Shown piece by piece: positions 11,968 to 23,248 of a stretch of DNA of 64,000 nt. A model generated the notes under the pieces. The model was not told the origin of the DNA. It searched no databases and worked only from the letters and a program-made list of their open reading frames with translations. The number at the start of each line of letters is the position of its first letter. Position 1 is the first letter of the stretch. Both the position numbers and the translations under genes were made by a program. Source of the DNA: Adiantum capillus-veneris (Eukaryota; Streptophyta; Polypodiopsida; Polypodiales; Pteridaceae); assembly GCA_014529385.2 (NCBI GenBank), contig CM043967.1, positions 129,763,182 to 129,827,181 on the forward strand. The letters are read 5' to 3'.

Positions 11968-12726
11968 TTATATAGAGCGTATGAGGAGACAAAGGTGAGG
12001 CCCAAAGCCCAGAGCTCCCATGACTTCTTCTATATAGGACCATTCTAATCTATCATAGGCTTTGTCGAGGTCTAGTTGCAGCAAGATGCACTCTTGCTTG
12101 GAGAAGGATGCATACTCTATTCCTACCATTGCTGCCAAGATATTGTCATATATAGATCCCCCTTTAATGAACCCGTGTTGATGGGGAGAGATGATCCTAC
12201 TCAGGAGGGGGGCAAGTCTGAGAGCTATCACCTTGGCAATAATTTTGTATGCTACTGACATCATCGTAATGGGATGCCAATGTTTAAGCTGAGAGCAACA
12301 GATATGTTTGGGGATGGGCTTGATAAGCCCTCTCTTAACACTTGCATCCAATGCCTCTTCGGAAACAGCTTGATTGGCCATCCGTGTGACTGGGCCCTTG
12401 AGATCATCCCAAAATTCCTTGAAAAATTCAGCCGTCAGTCCATCCCAACCGGGGGACTTCTCATTGCCAAGAGCTTTTAGTGCCACTGAACATTCCTCCT
12501 CAAAGAAGGCCTTTTCCATGCAGTTGGCTTCCTCCTGGGGAACCTTCTTTTCAACACTCCCAAGTAAAGATGCTCGGGCTTCTTCCACTTCCTGAGATTG
12601 GGTCTCTGGTTGTCCGATAATTTGGTTGAGATGATTGAGCATAAGTCCAGCCATCTCATCTTGGTTTTGAATTGTATTCCCTTTCTCATCATCGAGCACT
12701 TGCACACGGCCTCGACTCTTCCTCAC
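11968..12726 (-). pseudogene. LINE ORF2, reverse transcriptase N-terminal part
   Basis: This 252-codon open stretch holds the LINE RT blocks KSPGWDGLTAEFF, IKPIPK, HWHPITMMSVAYKIIAKVIA, PHQHGFIKGGSIYDNI and LLQLDLDKAYDRLEW. The last contains the first catalytic Asp (motif A). The frame ends shortly after MGALGFG, before the block with YxDD, so the enzyme is not functional. A frameshift separates it from the endonuclease part upstream. Confidence 0.85.
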
Positions 12727-12986
12727 TTTTAGAGCCCTAAAAAATGTGCTTAGTTAGAAGGCTCTGGTTGAAGGAAAGTTTCCCTAGAGAGTAATCTTGC
12801 CTTCTTGATTTCCTCCAGCTGGTTGTTGGCCAAGTGAGATTTAACTTCAAGCCATCACTTGTGCTCATCCTCGGTAGCCAGTCCGACAACCTTCCTAAAG
12901 GGTAATTGCGCTACCTCCTCTGTGAGTTGTTTGATATATGCCTCATTGGAATTTTTAACCCGAGGACCCGAAGTTTTGATAGCTTT

Positions 12987-13877
12987 TTATACACTCCGAA
13001 CAAATATATTCCAAGCACTAGGTTTATTCCTCCCCACATCTTTCTTGAGCTTTCCCAATGCTTTCTTGGTGATGCTTATGAAGAGAGGGTCTTTGAACAG
13101 GTGTGTCCCTGTAACCAGAAGCTTTTTCTCTCCTCTCGGGGATTTCCCTTCCCCTTTATCTTTCTTGAGTTGTAAGTGTAATGGCATGTGATCGGAGAGG
13201 CTTTTTGTTGAGATTAACTTCATCTCTAGCGTCGATGAGATCCAATCGGCTTGATGAGAGCAGTAGCATCTGTCCAACCGAGAGGCAGTGCGGGCATACT
13301 GAAGGCTTGTGTAGGTGAATCCAGGCATGTTGTTCCATGGGCCCACTTCCCACAAGTCAATCATAGCCCACTTTTCACATAAGCTCAGCCATTTAGACTT
13401 TTCTGAGCCAGCTAGTATACTGGCAGAGCTTGTTCTGTCCTTGCTTTTCTTGACCATATTGAAATCTCCAACCATCAACCACTCCCCTTCGATCGGAGCA
13501 TCTCTGAGCTACATCCACAGTTTAGCTCTATCCTTCACGTTGCAAGGGGCATAAACATTAACTATGGTGATAGGTTGATTGTCCCATCTGATTCTAACCC
13601 CAAGGACTCGTCCAGAGGGGTGGTTTAGAACCATATTTGGCTCCAAATCTCTGTCATCAATGAACAAGACACCACTGAAACCGCCACTTCCTTCCCCATA
13701 GAAGATAAGTTTTTTTCCTACAGCCTGTTTTCTCTTGCTACGAGCATCCAAATGGTGCTCTTGGATGGTTCAACAATTGACTGCCTTCTCTTTCTTCACT
13801 TCTTCCCAGAAGAGAGTGCCCTTCGTCCCGGTTTTTAATCCCTTCATGATCCAAGATTGAATAGAGAGAGTATCCAT
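12987..13877 (-). pseudogene. LINE ORF2, APE-type endonuclease part (broken)
   Basis: The likely ORF2 start is the ATG at 13877 (MDTLSIQSWIMKG). In the same frame follow CIQEHHL-like sequence, VNVYAP, MVGDFNMV, RLDRCY and LSDHMPLHL. GDFN and SDH are signature blocks of the APE-type endonuclease that nicks target DNA in LINE insertion, so the catalytic core is recognisable. Two in-frame stops break it (one near 13770, one near 13509), and the frame closes near 12987 before RT begins in another frame. Confidence 0.8.
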
Positions 13878-14121
13878 GACTGGGAAAGGGAGGCAAATTC
13901 TTCTGCCTCTAGGGACTCTTCAACAGAGTTCCCATTCAGGTTGTCTTCTTCCATTGGCTCCTTTTCTGGTGGAACTGCATGGTATCCAGCTTGTAAGTGA
14001 AAGGGTCCTCTTGATTCGTATTCCCCAAAACTTCGAATATGTTGTCATATAGGAAAGGAGGCTTTGGGAAATCTGGCGGGAGACCTTTGATTTGTCCCAA
14101 GGCCCTAGCCTGCACTTTGAA

Positions 14122-15345
14122 TCATTTACATGAAATATGAGATACTTGTTTCCAGCCCTCATCTTTTGACCTAATAGTTGGAGACATCCCGATCTTCTGG
14201 ATTACTGGGGTGGCCGTTCTTTGCTGAGTGGTGGATGAAAAGCGGTAGCTTTGGGTGGTCTTGCCCTTATCCCAATTGCCATGATCTTGTTTCTCCACAT
14301 CTTTATCCGAATTGATCTTATTTTGACCACCCTCTGCCTTGCCAATATTTTCAGTAGGCTTCTTTGTTGGATCTACTGTATTTGTACCACCCTGTGTGGT
14401 AGCCTGTAATTCGCTTCTCTCCATCACTTGGTCTGTAGGTTTTAGCACCTCAGCCGGACACGCCTTCGCATAATGCCCGTATTTGAAGCATGCCCCAAAG
14501 AAGGTGTTAAAGTTCAAAGGAATGATCTTTAGTCCTACCCCAACATTCACCACCAAGTTCTTTGACTGTGGCTTCCGCAGCTCCCACCAGATACAGACCT
14601 TGTTTGCTGCTACACACGAGGCTCTGGCAGATGGGACAAAGAGTGGATCACCAAGCAAAGCTGTGAGGTCCTTCAAGTTCTTTCTAAGACATATGGAGAG
14701 GTTGACAAACTCCACCCATACTGGGCAGAGATCCTTGAATGCCTCATTAGATTCAAACAGAGGGTCCCAAGGGAGCACGCATACCGGCGTGCGATTGAAG
14801 AACAACGAGCTTTTCGCCAAAACCCTCTCAACCATTGCAATGTTGTTGAACTGAACTAACACGAATCCTTTTGCTATATATTGGGTGAACATTATCGAGC
14901 CATGATAATTCAAAACCAGTGGACTGCAGAGCCAGTTACTGAGCTCAATTCTATTGGAAACTCTCCCCATAAACCCGAAGACTAGAGTGGAATTTGCAAC
15001 CTCCACAAGTTGTCTTTTCACAATGGCAGGGGGAACAACCATCATAACGGCATCTTCCACCTCAACACGCTGCGGGAGTGCTTTCTTAAGTGCTTGAAAA
15101 GCTCTGTCCCCTTTGGCCACTTCAGCAACATCCTCCTGCGTCGCCGAATCTTCGCACGACCTTTTGTTCAATGATAGTGCACAGAGGATTGACGCTAGGT
15201 CTTTTTCCACCTGCGTCTTTCTTTGTTTCAGTTCCTCCTTACTCAGATTAGTAAGAGAGCTTTTACCGCTATCATCGGCGCCCAATTTCGCAAAGTCGAT
15301 AGCCTTCAGAGCATCGGGTTGCTCTTTGCCTGTCACTGCTTCCAC
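14122..15345 (-). CDS. LINE ORF1 nucleic-acid-binding protein
   Basis: The protein is 407 residues in one open frame. It would coat element RNA in the cytoplasm as the ORF1 chaperone of an L1-like LINE. A globular N-terminal half (a DUF4283-like region around residues 95-230, with GFMGRVSNRIELSNWL and WDPLFESNEAF) is followed near residue 285 by one zinc-knuckle-like motif, ACFKYGHYAKAC. The second metal-binding Cys is replaced by Tyr, so the knuckle is probably dead. The C-terminal 100 residues are charged and low-complexity. The first ATG (15345) was taken; the poly-C tract lies 16 bp upstream. The frame is intact although ORF2 is broken. Confidence 0.75.
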   Translation of the reverse strand: MEAVTGKEQPDALKAIDFAKLGADDSGKSSLTNLSKEELKQRKTQVEKDLASILCALSLNKRSCEDSATQEDVAEVAKGDRAFQALKKALPQRVEVEDAVMMVVPPAIVKRQLVEVANSTLVFGFMGRVSNRIELSNWLCSPLVLNYHGSIMFTQYIAKGFVLVQFNNIAMVERVLAKSSLFFNRTPVCVLPWDPLFESNEAFKDLCPVWVEFVNLSICLRKNLKDLTALLGDPLFVPSARASCVAANKVCIWWELRKPQSKNLVVNVGVGLKIIPLNFNTFFGACFKYGHYAKACPAEVLKPTDQVMERSELQATTQGGTNTVDPTKKPTENIGKAEGGQNKINSDKDVEKQDHGNWDKGKTTQSYRFSSTTQQRTATPVIQKIGMSPTIRSKDEGWKQVSHISCK

Positions 15346-15360
15346 ATAGGATGGCCCCCG

Positions 15361-15371
15361 CCCCCCCCCAC

Positions 15372-15403
<32 letters not shown>
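15361..15403. repeat. poly-C tract
   Basis: A run of C residues, interrupted by a few A, lies immediately upstream of the LINE ORF1 start (on the minus strand it is poly-G just before the ATG). Its length may be unreliable, since homopolymers are error-prone in assembly. Confidence 0.9.
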
Positions 15404-18335
15404 TTTCATTCCAAGCTTAACCCAAATTACAAAAAATAGGTTGCTCACACAAGCAATATCTTTGCTTTGCCAAAGAGTAGATAAAATGGAAGCCTGAGAA
15501 GAAAGGCCGATAAAACGATTATTTACTTTAGAAGGACACTAGCAGAAAAAACGATTATTTACTTTAGGTTTTGCAACTAAAGCGAATAAATTATTAACTG
15601 ACTACACTTCTAAGCGATTATTAACTGTTGTGAGCGTGCAGCCCATGAAGATGGCGATGACTATTCACACACTACGTTCAGATTTATTAAACAATGAAAA
15701 AGGATTTGTTAAAGAATGGGAACTTTACGTAAAGACTATAATTTTTCCTAAAGTTTCTCCTTGAGCATATAGTTAGTCTTCCAAAATCAAGCTAATACAA
15801 AGCTTGCATTTGCAACATTACTAGGATTAAGAAGCTTGTCTCTTTACTTTTACTAAAGCACCAGCTCCTTGATTTTACTAAAGCAAAAAATTATATTGGG
15901 TGACCACCATATAACAATTTTTTTCTAAAACTCACTAATATCCTTAGACTCGTCTCGCTATGGCTAACAATATTAGTGGAGTGAAAAGCTAACCTATTTA
16001 ACATAATATGGCGGAGGGGAGTGCTCTTTACACGTGACGCAAACTACGAGATGAAAGTTAAATGCCAAAAGTGAGAGAAACTCATGTGCATGTGATAAAG
16101 AGAGGAAGCGAAAGAGAGAGAGAGAGAGAGAGAAGCCGCCTTTGACAGTCGGCCATACTCGTTCTAAATAAAATAATATACGTGTCACAGAATCTCACAC
16201 TACCTTACACAAAAGCAATAATTGGTTGCATGACGTGCCCAAAAGTAGGCCATGACTTACTTTTTCCATGTTTCGGTGATTGTAAACACTTACACGATTT
16301 GTCATTGGTTAGTCCTCTTCAATTTTTTCTAATAGAATGAAATAGCTTTGTATTTACAATGTTTTGAGATTTTAGAAAGCTGTCTCTTTAGTGCAGCTAA
16401 AATCTATTTCATTTAGCGTGACCACAAAATACCACATGAACTTAGAGCTGTGTCCCACTGCGTGCATGCAAGGCATAGGGTACGTAGGCTCTTGCACTGC
16501 ATGCGTTGTAAAATACAAGAAAGAAAACGAACTTTGTAGCGCATACAGAGGGATGAGGGGTCATTTAATGCAACCTTTATGTTGCATGCACCATATGCGT
16601 CGAGCGAGACGCAGCTCTTAATACCACTAATTTCATTCATTGTAGGTGAGATTCGACTCTTAGTACCATGTCCCAATTTTTCTACAACTTACAAACATCC
16701 TTAGTACCGTATGGGACTCTGCTCTTAGTATTGGGGGGACTGGACTCTAAACTTTTGCTATTTTGCAAATGTTTCTCAAAAAGAACGCCGCCTCCTACAA
16801 TTTTTTGGATCCTTCCTTAAATTCCCACTCCCTTCTTCCTTTTACGAATCTACGATTTTGAAAGTCTTCCTTAAATTCCCATGTGAATGTCTCCCTTTTC
16901 CCTTTATGAAACTCAGTGTGTGTGGCATGTGCAGGCCCTCTCACATTATCTTGAGAAAAGTTTTGCACTTTGATTGGAGGGTGTTTTATTCCGCTTTTCT
17001 CGGCGAGCTAGACAAACCAACCGATAGTAAAGATACCAATTTGTGCCAAGATTTGGCAGTGATAAGGGCTAAGACCGTATCCACAAGACGTGTTTGCAAA
17101 GTGTGCCAAACTAAGACTTGGCACTTTGACAAGTATGTGCATAAGTCTTCTACAACCGGCCTTTATTAGACTTTCACCTACAATCAGAAGTCTTTATATG
17201 AAACTACACGTTCCTTGGCTCAAACTTTAGCTATTTCATCAAAAGTTTGTGAAGAGGAGGCCATTCCCCTGCAAACTCTCCTTGTGAATGCTAAATTTGG
17301 AGAGAAAACGTCCTTTCCACTTTTTGAAACCGTGGGAAAGCTTTGTAAGTCCCACTAAGTTTTCTTTACTTCGTTAGCGTAGTGGGCAATTCTCAATCAT
17401 TGGCCTTTGTAGCGTAAGATCGTTTTAGGCAAAGCTGAAAGGAGACAATAACCACTTGGCAATTTTCTATAGTATAGGATGAGATTAGACACTAAAAGCA
17501 ATCGTAGAAAATAGTTGCTACAGAAACAAAAGTAAACTTCCGTGACAGTTGCTTTTTCATTGACATAAGAGAGAGGCCTTCACATTGTCCTTGTTTATGA
17601 CAGCCTGCGATCAACATACACCTCTACCTCGGCCTATCAAGGCACTAGGAGAACGACAGAATGTGCTCACAGGGCTTTCAGCTCTCCGAGCGCTGTGCAG
17701 CCATTATAGGCCAAGGATGTGGGCTCAAGGACGCTGCTCAGGCCCTGGTGCGAGAGCTCTGATCCATGCAATCGCAGAGAGAGAGACACACAAAGAGAGA
17801 GAGAGAGAGAGAGAGAGTTGTTATACACAATCGCAGAGGCACATAGCAATCGCAAAGCCCTCGTTTCGCACGCAGAGAGAGACGGACTTCATACATGTTA
17901 TACTCGGTTGCAACGTACAAGCAGACAGAGACAAGGAGACTGCCATGCAAAACATGCATAGACTCGAACATAGAGACAGAGAGACACACGTCCCAAAAAA
18001 ACATCGCCCCTCCGTCCTCGTTTCCCTTCTAAGTTCTCTATTTCCAACATGGAATCCTCTTTTGATTCCTCCTATCAAAGTCCAAACAAAGAACATAGGG
18101 AGCATACTCACTGACATAAGATCAACTTCTTGGTGCGACCTCACTACCCTAATTACTGCCTTTTTTTTCCTCCTACAATCAATGCCCATTGCTGACGGAG
18201 CAGTGCGTACAAAGAATTTTCATCAAATTCTTTTCCCTAGTTTTGAATCTTGCATGCATCGCAAAGGTCAAGCCTGGCGCACTAGCAGATGATGCAGCCT
18301 TCTTCATTTTTTTACCATAACAAGGCGCGAGATGT
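15404..18335. other. unassigned region with AG microsatellites
   Basis: No gene is supported. Short AG tracts are at about 16112-16134 and 17793-17818. Open frames at 16391-16621, 16858-17169 and 17585-18292 show no motif and overlap frames on the other strand, so I do not call them. Confidence 0.45.
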
Positions 18336-18434
18336 ACTATATGGTCGTGATTCAATTAAATGACAGCTTTGAATAAAATTTCATTGTTGACTATATGGTC
18401 GTGATTCAATTAAATGACAGCTTTGAATAAAATT
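18336..18434. repeat. 45-bp direct duplication
   Basis: A 45-bp unit beginning ACTATATGGTCGTGATTC is present at 18336-18380 and again, apparently identical, at 18390-18434, a period of 54 bp. It lies directly beside the SINE-like unit that follows. Confidence 0.9.
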
Positions 18435-18640
18435 ATATTTATGTTAAAAACCAGTACGATTGTACATACTGGTGGGTTTGCTATTATATTGTACAGGAAT
18501 CTTCTGACATCCGAGATTGTAACTCATTTCTTGGCTTGGCGTACACATAGCAACAAAATTAGCATATGGTTTCCAGATTTGAACTCTGATGGCCGGGCCA
18601 GTAGAATCCGAAGCTAACCAACTCAGCTAGCCGTTTTCTA
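18435..18640 (-). mobile_element. tRNA-derived SINE-like unit
   Basis: On the minus strand an A box (TAGCTGAGTTGG, 18629-18618) is followed 32 bases later by a B box (AGTTCAAATCT, 18585-18575). This is the spacing of an RNA polymerase III type 2 promoter. There is no acceptor stem and no tRNA 3' end, and unrelated sequence continues downstream, so it is a SINE or tRNA-like fragment, not a tRNA gene. Ends are approximate. Confidence 0.55.
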
Positions 18641-19697
18641 TGATTTCAAATCACACCTTCCATTCTATAAAAAAAAATCTTTCAACCTCTTCCCAAGCCC
18701 TCATCCACTTGCGCGCCATGTTGCTCAGTTCCTGCCAAGCATACTCCCCCAACCCTGCATCTAGCTCTGCCAACAACATTGTCGTCACTTCTATCTTTGG
18801 CGACGGCGCTACCACCGCCATCATTGCCCCCCCTTCGCCGTCGCATCTTGTACATCAGGCTCTCTTCGAAGTGCGCATTATCTTAGATTCGCTACGATAA
18901 CGATTTTTTTTGAATCGTAGGGACATACTAAACCATACGTATTTGCACTCGTTCTTGGCTCCCCATTAGAAGAAATCTTGATGGATGCCCCTCCATGATC
19001 CTCAACTCTCTGTTGTTGTGCCTCTTCTACCTTGGGTAGTGCAGTAGCCACTGGCTCAGTGCCCACCAATATCCTTGTTCTGACTGCAAGCTTTTAATTG
19101 GGGAGCGGTCTTCCCTCGCCTCGCCTATGCTAGAAACAGATGCCGTTTGCAGGCTGCATGCCCCAAGGGGCGCTCTGCACTATTGCAACTAAGATGCGGA
19201 ACATCTTCCTCCTCCAATCCCTTATAACCACCAATCTCAAGGCAGCCCCCCAGCAATCGCACCAAGAAGCATCTCACCCAGGTCAAGGTCTTGCGTAAGG
19301 TCACATGCCTTCAAGATGCAAGCATAGCGTGATTTTCACTTTATTCAGAGGGTCACCGGATTCGTCTCTTTGAATCGCAGCAAAGCTTGTGCAAATCTAG
19401 GGGAGAATCATAGGATACACTCACTCCTTATTAGTAGTCAAGTCATGCTATTCTATAGGGGTGGGAACTATAGCTGGGACAAAAGCCTAAAAAAGGTGAC
19501 GGACCGTGCCACCTCACCGACATACATTATGGTTTTTAACTTTTTTGGGGCACAGCATGTGAGCACATACTGTGTCTATATGCATCTTAGATAATATTAA
19601 TTTTGTAATGCTTCTGCTTGAATCATCAATTAACTCTAAAATTTCAATTGTGTGGTGAGGTTTTGAGGTCTAAGAGGAACGAGCTCAAGAAGACTAT
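18641..19697. other. unassigned region
   Basis: No gene is supported. The open frame at 18640-18900 has no recognisable motif. Confidence 0.4.
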
Positions 19698-20234
19698 GCA
19701 TCAAATTGCGACAGACTATGCAAGTAAAATATACAAAACCTTTGCATCAAATTGCGACAGACTATGCAGGTGCGTCAATTTTATGCTTTTCAATATTAGG
19801 GAAGCGAGTAGTTTAATTTAGGGAAGCGAGTACACAGCACAACTGCAAGGATGTTTGTTATAAGAGCGAGCTCTTGTAAATGACCACCCTATTTGTTAAG
19901 AGTCATTCTTGTGAGAGAAGCACTTCAAGCAAGTAAACTTTTGCCTAACCAAAAAAGGCACGCTAGTTTAATTTAGGGAAGCGAGTACATAGCACAGCTG
20001 CAAGGATGTTTGTTATAAGAGCAAGCTCTTGTAAATGACCGCCCTATTTGTTAAGAGTCATGCTTGTGAGAGAAGCACTTCAAGCGAGTAAAATTTGCTT
20101 CCATGTGGCAATGCTCTTGTGAAGAAGGATGCCTATTATTGCTACTCTATGTGTACGCTACGCATGACTACTTCATGCCGTCTCTTGGGGCATGCTGGTT
20201 TCTAGCTACTTCATGCAGTCTCTTGGGGCATACT
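19698..20234. repeat. cluster of local tandem duplications
   Basis: Three adjacent duplications are visible. A unit of about 26 bp (GCATCAAATTGCGACAGACT...) occurs near 19698 and 19743. A unit of about 130 bp starting AGTTTAATTTAGGGAAGCGA occurs at 19810 and at 19965 (period 155 bp) with few differences. A unit of about 29 bp containing GTCTCTTGGGGCAT occurs near 20169 and 20205. The region has clearly grown by repeated short duplications. Confidence 0.8.
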
Positions 20235-20239
20235 TCACC

Positions 20240-20570
20240 AAGCAAGTGTCAAGAAATATGAGAGTTTAAACTTGCTACACGCACACAAAGAAATTAGAGT
20301 GATGCATGCACAACTCCGACAAGCGAGTGACAAGAAACATGAGAGAGTTTAACCTTTAGATTTATCTTATTCAATTTGGAGGTGTGTAGAAAAAGTTAGA
20401 GTAATTTTGGTGAATTGCGCTTGAAATTGCACTCAAAACGGTCTCAAGACTAGGACGCAAGTACTTTTGCTTGTATCTTGGTCTCCAAAGGATATTCTTA
20501 GCTCAAATTTGAGATGTAAGATGTGCTCAACTATATCTACAGGATCATCAAGTCAAATACTCCCACTATA
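20240..20570. other. unassigned region
   Basis: No gene or clear repeat boundary between the tandem duplications and the palindrome array. Confidence 0.4.
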
Positions 20571-20578
20571 AAGAGGTA

Positions 20579-21774
20579 CATGGATCACGATCCATGAACC
20601 CCTGTCAACTTTTGACTTCAAATTTTGGCAGTAGCTAGACAAGGTCACCTAGCGGCTCTCTACCAATTTTCAACAATTTTTGAGGTTGGGAGTCATGCAT
20701 CGCGATCCATGTTCCACCACATTTGGACTTGGTCTTTGGAGAGCTTGTTACACTCTATGTCTACAAGCCATGTCTCAAATCTTTTTGAATTTGGAATTGT
20801 GTTGATAGGTAAATACCAAAACCTAGGTTTGTTTTACGATTTTGAGTCTGTCTTTTGTTTTGATGCCTTTTTACTTGATCATTTTTTTCCAAAATTGGAC
20901 ATGGAGATATGTTTCCTTATATGAGCACTATAGTCTGGAAAACTTTTAGGTCAAGTTGTCACCATGGGTACATGGATCACGATCCATGTTTGGAGGCCAA
21001 ATTGAGTTTTCTTGGTACCATTAGGATCGGCATGATTACTAGATGCTATGGTATCAAACTTTTTGAGTTTGGATCTCTGGATCAAAAATTAGGTCAATGT
21101 TTGCACTTGCTCGGAGTACTTAAACAATTTGGGACTTTGACTTGGGTTTTGGTGTCCAAATGAGGTGAAACTTTGGGATTAGGCTACAAATAGCATGTAG
21201 AGAAAAGTGGCTAGGTTTTGGCTCAAAATTTTTGGAAAGATACATGGATTGCTATCCATGTTTAGAGGCTATCCCCAAAATCTTTTTGAATTTGGACAAG
21301 TTTTGGTCAACCAAAATTGAAATCTTGAGTCTGTTTTGATGGTTTTTTACAATCTTTTGTTTTTGGCTCTTTTGACCACTTTTTCATTTTTTTGCCGATG
21401 AGTCTTTTGGGAAAAGTGTTTGTCTAAGTCTCAGCTACCTATTGCTCAAATCTCAGCCAAAAACTATGATGAGGTACATGGATCGCGATCCATGTTTGAT
21501 CTCATTTTGACATGAAACTTAGTTAGCTAGTAGTCCCTACAATTTGGAAGCTTTTCCCAAAATCCTTTTGGATTTGGATCACAAAAAGTTGAAATTTTCC
21601 AAATTCTAGTCAGATAGACTAACTTTGAGCGTTTTTTTCAATTTCCCTCTTTGAGTGTCTTTTTGAGCTCAATTTGATCCCAGACTTTGGTATGAATTGT
21701 TTGAAGTCGATATTAGTCAAATGGTCTTAGTTTTAACTCAGTCTATCTCTGGGGTACATAGATGGCGATCCATG
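20579..21774. repeat. palindrome array, CATGGATCG-type, six copies
   Basis: The 18-bp palindrome made of CATGGATCG and its reverse complement occurs, perfect or nearly so, at 20579-20596, 20694-20711, 20971-20988, 21243-21260, 21477-21494 (perfect) and 21757-21774. Start-to-start spacings are 115, 277, 272, 234 and 280 bp. The CGCG centre is kept in two copies and changed in the others (CACG twice), as expected from CpG decay. The array follows, on the minus strand, the truncated RT of the gypsy element at 21.8-25.3 kb. Confidence 0.85.
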
Positions 21775-21849
21775 TTGCACCAGATATGAATTTGCAATTT
21801 TCAGAGTTACTAAACATTGATTTTCTCTAACTGGTCCACTTGGTCTTTT

Positions 21850-22200
21850 GTGATTTGATCAAGATACATAAATTCACCCCATTTAGTAATGAATGTTGTT
21901 TTGGGCTCAATTTTTTGGTGATATCTTCAAATGGTTGTACCCATTGTACCCATCTACAAAGTTATGCATCTCATGTCCAGTTGTCTCATCAAACATCATG
22001 ATTGTAAAGGGACTAGGAAATGGTCTTTAATGGTTAGAGCATATTCTAAGTTTTTCATTCTTCTTTGGAACTACCACAATTGGGAACAACCAGTCACTAT
22101 TTGCTACTTCAGTAATAAAACCATTCCCACTTCAAGGTTGTCAATTTCTTCCTTGACCTCCTTTGCATAATTTGGGTTTATCCTATATCTTTGTAAACAA
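21850..22200 (-). pseudogene. Ty3/gypsy reverse transcriptase fragment
   Basis: Across frames the minus strand reads RINPNYAKEVKEEIDNLE, then VVVPKKN, then GHEMHNFVDGYNGYNHLKISPK and ITKWGEF. These are the first to middle blocks of a Ty3/gypsy RT, including the motif-A region (DGYNGYN). Stops and frameshifts interrupt it. The sequence changes to the palindrome array just past KWGEFMYL, before the YxDD block. Confidence 0.75.
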
Positions 22201-22984
22201 AATGATTAAGCATTAGGTTTTAGCAGTATCTAACGATGGTACACTTTTGGATCGACACCCTTCAGATATGTATGCTCTTGGGGAAAAACATCTTGATATT
22301 CTTGGAACAATTGTCTGGACTTCTTTTTAATCTTTGGCTTCAAATGTTTATTGATTTTTATGACTTTAGGATCTGACTCTGAGCTCAAGTTCCATTCTTC
22401 TTTTTCTTGATCATTTAGTGATAACTACTTTGGCATCCTCCTTTCCTTCTAGCCAAGGATTTGGCCTCTTTCTTTGTATGAATTCCCACTGCATACTCAT
22501 TGTAGGGAGTATCTAAACTTTCTAAATCTTCATTACCTTTAGATGGTACCCTATTGCATTTTTGTGCTTCTATCTTTTGATGCATGTTCTCTATATATTA
22601 GCTCCATTTAGTCTGCATCTTCACGATGTGTCTCCTTCTAGTGCTCCTCTAGGTGTCTGGCACCCTTCTTCCTCTGACAATCTACCATCTAGGCTAATTG
22701 ATATTTTTGTCTGATTTGACTCGGTAAAATTTTCAGGTTATTAGTGTCATTGTTCCTTTGCTCTCTTTTGATCTAGCAATACTACAATCAAGTCAATCTT
22801 AGCTATAGGAAAGATATCCATTGATGCTAACATTCTATCTTTTTGGTCCCATATTTCTTGCATAACTCCTCTGGTTGCATTGCTCTCTTCTAGCTTTTGA
22901 TATTATTTGTCTTGACCTAGATTCTTCTATTTGGTCCTTATATGGTCAATGTTTAGCTTGCATAATCATGTATGGCTCCTTCAC

Positions 22985-23235
22985 TTCTTAGCCATGTCCT
23001 TCTCAAGAGTATACTATATGACCTTGAACATCCAAACCAATTGGACTTCTCATATCTGACCTTGATCTAAAGATTTTTTATTAGACCACTTGCTTGAAAA
23101 ATTCTTTGATCTGTCATTCTTATTTGAAAAGGTGCAAGCTTCATTTTAGTGATCCCTAATTTCTATATGATATACTTGTCGAGTATGTTTACTCTAGTAC
23201 CCCCATTTAGAATGACTCTTGACGATGGCTCCCAC
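22985..23235 (-). pseudogene. retropepsin-like protease fragment
   Basis: The minus strand reads VILNGGTRVNIL, then KLAPFQIRMTDQRIFQASGLIKNL, the pattern of a plant Ty3/gypsy protease. The catalytic Asp of the DGG loop is replaced by Asn, and a stop lies between the two blocks. The left end of the TRIM-like insertion (23249) lies immediately upstream of it on the minus strand. Confidence 0.65.
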
Positions 23236-23248
23236 TATTTTCTCACCT

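Larger units (their letters stand above)
11968..15345 (-). mobile_element. LINE non-LTR retrotransposon, 3'-truncated, minus strand
   Basis: Minus-strand order is ORF1 (15345-14122), then ORF2 with an APE-type endonuclease (13877-12987) and the first part of a reverse transcriptase (12726-11968). This is the layout of plant L1-like LINEs. ORF2 carries in-frame stops and a frameshift. The RT stops before the YxDD box, and RT C-terminus, zinc-binding domain and poly(A) tail are missing. LINEs usually lose their 5' end; here the 5' end is kept and the 3' end is lost, which points to later deletion or insertion rather than incomplete reverse transcription. Neither end shows a target duplication that I could find. 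Confidence 0.85.

Noticed and set aside
15361-15403. Poly-C tract as a regulatory element of the LINE
   Set aside because: Could be real, but long homopolymers are prone to sequencing error and a second C-run in the window (52641-52663) has no LINE next to it.
18560-18640. Functional tRNA gene on the minus strand
   Set aside because: A and B boxes are present but there is no acceptor stem or proper 3' end; kept only as a SINE-like unit.
19810-19830. TTTAGGG word as interstitial telomeric repeat
   Set aside because: It occurs once per duplicated unit, not as a tandem TTTAGGG run.
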